Assembly (NCBI GenBank): GCA_948144175.1
Contig: CANXME010000897.1
Coordinates: 1,112,654-1,176,653, forward strand
Direction: 5' to 3'
Source of the DNA: Closterium sp. NIES-65
Taxonomy: Eukaryota; Streptophyta; Zygnematophyceae; Desmidiales; Closteriaceae
Length of the DNA stretch: 64,000 nucleotides
This document shows positions 60,301-64,000 of this stretch, in pieces. The first letter of the stretch is position 1. Each line of letters opens with the position of its first letter. Position numbers and translations under genes: made by a program. Below the pieces are notes generated by a model that saw only the letters and a list, made by a program, of their open reading frames with translations, did not search any database and was not told where the DNA came from.

Positions 60301-61770
60301 TTGTTCTTGCAATTTTGCACACGCTAGGCCCTTGTTCTTTTTATTTTTCACACGCTAGGCCCTTGTTCTTTTTATTTCGCACACGCCATGCCCTTGTTCT
60401 TTTTATTTTGCACACCCTAGGCCCTTGTTCTTGCAATTTTGCACATGCTAGACCCTTGTTCTTTTTATTTTGCACACTCTAGGCCCCTGTTCTTGCTATT
60501 TCGCGAACGCTAGGCCCTTGTTCTTGTATTTTTGCACACACTAGGCCATTGCTCTTGCTATTTTGCACACGCTAGGCCCTTGTTCTTGCAATTTTGCACA
60601 CGCTAGACCCTTGTTCTTGCTATTTCGCGAACGCTAGGCCCGTGTTCTTGCTTTTTTGCACACGCTAGGCCCTTGCTCTTGCTATTTTGCACTCGCTAGG
60701 CCCTTGTTCTTGCAATTTTGCACACGCTAGACCCTTGTTCTTGCAATTTTGCACACGCTAGGCCCTTGTTCTTGCAATTTTGTACACGCTAGACCCTTGT
60801 TCTTTTTATTTTGCACACGCTAGGCCCTTGTTCTTGCAATTTTGCACACGCTAGACCCTTGTTCTTGCTATTTCGCGAACGCTAGGCCCTTGTTTCTGAT
60901 TTTTTGCACACGCTAGGCCCTTGCTCTTGCTATTTTGCATTCGCTAGGCCCTTGTTCTTGCAATTTTGTCACACGCTAGGCCCTTGTTCTTGCAATTTTG
61001 TACACGCTAGGCCCTTGTTCTTTTTTTTTTTGCACACACTAGGCCCTTGTTCTTTTTATTTTGCACACGCTATGCCCTTGTTCTTTTTATTTTGCACACG
61101 CTAGGCCCTTGTTCTTGCAATTTTGCACATGCTAGACCCTTGTTCTTTTTATTTTGCACACACTAGGCCTTTGCTCTTGCTATTTCGCGAACGCTAGGCC
61201 CTTGTTCTTGTTTTTTTGCACACGCTAGGCCCTTGCTCTTGCTATTTTGCACTCGCTAGGCCCTTGTTCTTGCAATTTTGCACACGCTAGGCCCTTGTTC
61301 TTTTTATTTTGCACACGCTAGGCCCTTGTTCTTGCTATTTTGCACACGCTTTGCCCTAGTTCTTTTTATTTTGCACACGCTAGGCTCTTGTTCTTGATTT
61401 TTTTGCACACGCTAGGCCCTTTCTCTTGCAATTTTGCACTCGCTAGGCCCTTGTTCTTGCAATTCTGCACACTTTAGGCCCTTGTTCTTGCTAGTTTGCA
61501 CACGCTAGGCCCTTGTTCTTTTTTATTTTGCACACGCTAGGCCCTTGTTCTTTTTATTTTGCACACGCTAGGCCCTTGTTCTTGCTTTTTTGCACACGCT
61601 ATGCCCTTGTTCTTTTTATTTTGCACACGCTAGGTCCTTGTTCTTGCAATTTTGCACTCGCTAGACCCTTGTTCTTGCGATTTTGCACATGCTAGGCCCT
61701 TGTTCTTGCTATTTTGCACATACTAGGCCCTTGTTATGCAATCACAAACGCTAGGCCCTTGTTTTTGCTT
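48335..61770 (+). repeat. 31-bp satellite array, second block (13.4 kb)
   Basis: Continues the same 31-bp unit family with all variants. Subregions repeat on several scales: about 1.7 kb (48.4-50.1 versus 50.1-51.8), 1,103 bp (51534-53739), 0.8-1.2 kb (55.2-59.3), and a copy of the 43.3-45.4 kb stretch at 59.7-61.8. Around 53.7-55.1 kb the simpler 'gcaatttt' units return. No gene seen. Confidence 0.96.
51534..53739 (+). repeat. 1,103-bp tandem duplication within the satellite
   Basis: 51534-52636 and 52637-53739 carry the same landmarks at a constant distance of 1,103 bp (for example 51877/52980, 52127/53230, 52398/53501). They are nearly identical, including irregular features such as a T(10-12) run and the unit gtcccaccc. 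Very recent. Confidence 0.92.
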
Positions 61771-63368
61771 CAGTGAACAAAAAAATCGTCCTTATGTTTT
61801 CGTAATCTACGTTAAACGACGCTTTTCACTAATATAGTTGAGTGCTTTTGTGTTTCTTTTCCGTGCATGTATCGCGTCACGGTGTTACCAGTTTGTGTTG
61901 GTGACCACTAGCCCCCAGTCCCGCGATATCTCTTTGCAGTGCAATTTCCCTCTCGACACCCCACACGGACAGTTTCTTCCGAAACCCCCTGAGCGTCATT
62001 TCGTTAGTAGTTAGTTCTTCTCTAGTTAGTTTTTTAGCACATCTCGACCTCTGTCGACGCCCCACGCGTAGCAAAACGACCCCCGCAGCATGAGGCGCCT
62101 TAGTGTCGAGAAACAGAGGCAGATCATGACGCGTATTGCAGAGGGGCGAAGCTTTCGTAGTATCGCGAAAGAGTTAGGCGTATCGAAATCCGCCGTCCAC
62201 GACGAGCTCCTACGTCACCTCAACAAGAATACATACGAGGAATTAGTACCTTTCCCGGCGAAACCAGGTCGTCCGCGCAAGCTGCCAGAGAAAATCGAGC
62301 GGATAGTTGTTAGATCGATAGTTTGTGGCGAGTCGAAATCCGCCGAGGCGGCCGCGGAAATGCTAGCTTCGACTCACGGCATTAGCGTCACTGGCGCGAC
62401 CGTTCGAAACACTCTCAAGCGACATAGCATTAAGGCGATAGAGAAGCCCTCGAAGCCTCGTTTATCCGAAAAAAACGTTAAGGACCGGCGGCAGTGGGCC
62501 AGGGACCATCAACATTGGATGGTTGATGACTGGAAACGGGTGATATTTAGTGACGAAACGAAGATTTGCCGCTTTAGTAGCGACGGCCGTAGTTGGGCGT
62601 GGATTCGCGGTGATTGTCCTATGGAGCCGCACCATGTGAAATAGACTGTAAAACATGGTGGCGGCTCCATCATGATTTGGGGCTGCATGACGTACGAGGG
62701 CGCGGGTTTCATGTGTAAGATAGAGGGGAGGATGAACGGGGAGTTATACCGTTCAATCCTCAAGGACGAATTGCAGCAGACTATCGAGCATTACGAGCTA
62801 GACCCCGAGGCAGTAGTTTTCCAGCATGACAACGACCCGAAGCATACATGCAAGATGGTGCAATCCTACCTAGCCGACCAGCCCTACGCAGTCCTCCCAT
62901 GGCCAGCAAGCAATCCTGACGTGAACCCCATTGAGCACCTATGGGTTTACTTGAAGAAGCAGCTTCTTACCTACCTTTGTCCCCCTGCAGGCATTCTCGA
63001 GCTATGGGATAGGGTTCAAGCCGAATGGGAGAAAATCCCTACATCCTGGTGCAGTGAGCTGATTGAAAGTATGCCTAGGCGTGTGCGCGCAGTGCTCAAG
63101 GCCAAGGGTCGCTGGACCAAGTACTAGATTCTGAGGCGTATGACTGTAAAACAGATTTTCGAAAAAAATGTCCAGATGGTACTATTTGCTAATTTCTGTA
63201 TCTAATGCTTGTTCACCATTTATTATGACCTTGAACCCTTATCAGACGATGTATAACCCACTATGCTTTAACCCTCAACAGGCCATTTATTAAGGCTTAA
63301 TCCCTGTAGAGAGTAATGCACATTTTTGTTCAACAACAAAAACATGTGGACAATTTTTTTGTTCAGTG
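61771..63368 (+). mobile_element. Tc1/mariner-type transposon copy 2 (1,598 bp)
   Basis: Same terminal inverted repeats and target as copy 1; right TA intact, left mutated to TT. About twenty base differences from copy 1 over 1.6 kb by eye. It lacks the LTR insertion, and so shows the pre-insertion sequence ATGAGGCGCC. It was copied together with flanking satellite. Confidence 0.95.
62090..63127 (+). pseudogene. Tc1-family DD34E transposase with an in-frame TAG
   Basis: Would cut and reinsert the element at TA sites. The frame is 345 codons plus a terminal TAG, the usual Tc1 size, interrupted only by TAG at 62642-62644 (codon 185). Residues 8-45 form a helix-turn-helix (IAKELGVSKSAVHDELL). 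GRPR at 60-63 joins it to a second HTH (to about 112, SVTGATVRNTLKRH). The catalytic triad is D155 (VIFSDE), D247 (QHDND) and E282 (NPIEHLW), with 34 residues between the last two, so DD34E. The stop truncates the product to 184 aa, keeping DNA binding but losing catalysis. Suppression of the stop cannot be judged. Confidence 0.93.
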
Positions 63369-64000
63369 TATTTCGCGAACGCTGGGCCCTTGTTCTTGAT
63401 TTTTTGCACACGCTAGGCCCTTGTTCTTGCTATTTTGCACACGCTATGCCCTAGTTATTTTTATTTTGCACACGCTAGGCCCTTGTTCTTGCAATTTTGC
63501 ACATGCTAGACCCTTGTTCTTTTTTTTTTGCACACGTTAGGCCCTTGCTCTTGCTATTTCGCGAATGCTAGGCCCTTGTTCTTGATTTTTTGAACACGCT
63601 AGGCCCTTGCTCTTACTATTTTGCACTCGCTAGACCCTTGTTCTTGCAATTTTGCACACGCTAGGCCCTTGTTCTTTCAATTTTGCACACACTAGGCCCT
63701 TGTTATTTTTATTTTGCACACGCTAGGCCCTTGTTCTTTTTAATTTGCACACGCTATGCCCTTGTTCTTTTTATTTTGCACAGGCTATGCCCTTGTTCTT
63801 TTTGTTTTGCATACGCTAGGCCCTTGTTCTTGCAATGTTGCATATGCTAGACCCTTGTTCTTTTTATTTTGCACACGCTAGGCCCTTGTTCTTGCTATTT
63901 CGCCAACGCTAGGCCCTTGTTCTTGATTTTTTGCACACACTAGGCCCTTGCTCTTGCTATTTTGCACTTGCTAGGCCCTTGTTCTTGCAATTTTGCACAC
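63369..64000 (+). repeat. 31-bp satellite array, third block (runs off window)
   Basis: Begins tatttcgcgaacgctggg, identical in unit order to the sequence after Tc1 copy 1 at 48335, and continues so to the window end. Confidence 0.96.

Noticed and set aside
37938..61695. Many 60-86 codon ORFs with Cys/Leu/Phe-rich peptides
   Set aside because: All are frames of the 31-bp satellite with a 31-residue period; no independent evidence of coding.
36859..64000. Regular 31-bp repeats as a possible CRISPR array
   Set aside because: Units are contiguous with no unique spacers, there are no cas genes, and the setting is eukaryotic; it is a satellite.

Overview
The window looks like nuclear DNA of a streptophyte, either a land plant or, more likely, a streptophyte (for example zygnematophycean) alga. 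The reasons are plant-type TTTAGGG interstitial telomeric repeats, a homeodomain-leucine zipper gene, a plant-like NST/TPT nucleotide-sugar transporter, spliceosomal introns in GC-rich genes, and Ty1/Copia elements whose primer-binding sites resemble the plant initiator-Met-tRNA type. The species assignment is inference; nothing in the window fixes it.

Layout. 1-20174 is a nest of Ty1/Copia retrotransposons. Element A (minus) runs off the left edge and has an open pol frame of more than 1,200 codons. Element B (minus) is a 3' fragment cut by element C (plus, no gag or protease, several stops). Element D/E (minus, 12023-20174) is a hybrid in which the post-integrase linker and pre-RT segment occur twice and the two LTRs do not match. 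Their LTRs are only about 126-135 bp, and each long 5' leader holds a GC-rich tandem array.

21705-34426 is a gene island with three plus-strand genes: a very long HD-Zip transcription factor (about 1,113 aa after splicing), a ten-exon CDC48/p97 AAA ATPase whose exons join to exactly 805 aa, and a six-exon UDP-sugar transporter of the URGT type (321 aa). The transporter's promoter and intron 1 carry the two arms of a perfect 60-bp inverted repeat that brackets exon 1.

34837-64000 is repeat DNA: about 100 bp of degenerate TTTAGGG repeats, 1.9 kb of a 28-bp G-rich minisatellite, then about 27 kb of a 31-bp satellite with higher-order organisation. The satellite is interrupted by two copies of one Tc1-type (DD34E) transposon of about 1.6 kb. 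Both copies sit in the same satellite context, so they arose by segmental duplication of the array rather than by two insertions. One copy later received a 1.3-kb non-autonomous LTR element with a 5-bp target duplication. That element's leader carries tandem hairpins with compensating base changes.

The three cellular genes are unrelated housekeeping or regulatory functions (transcription control, ubiquitin-dependent protein unfolding, Golgi sugar import) and show no operon-like relation. The rest of the window records nested transposition, recombination between elements, and satellite amplification.
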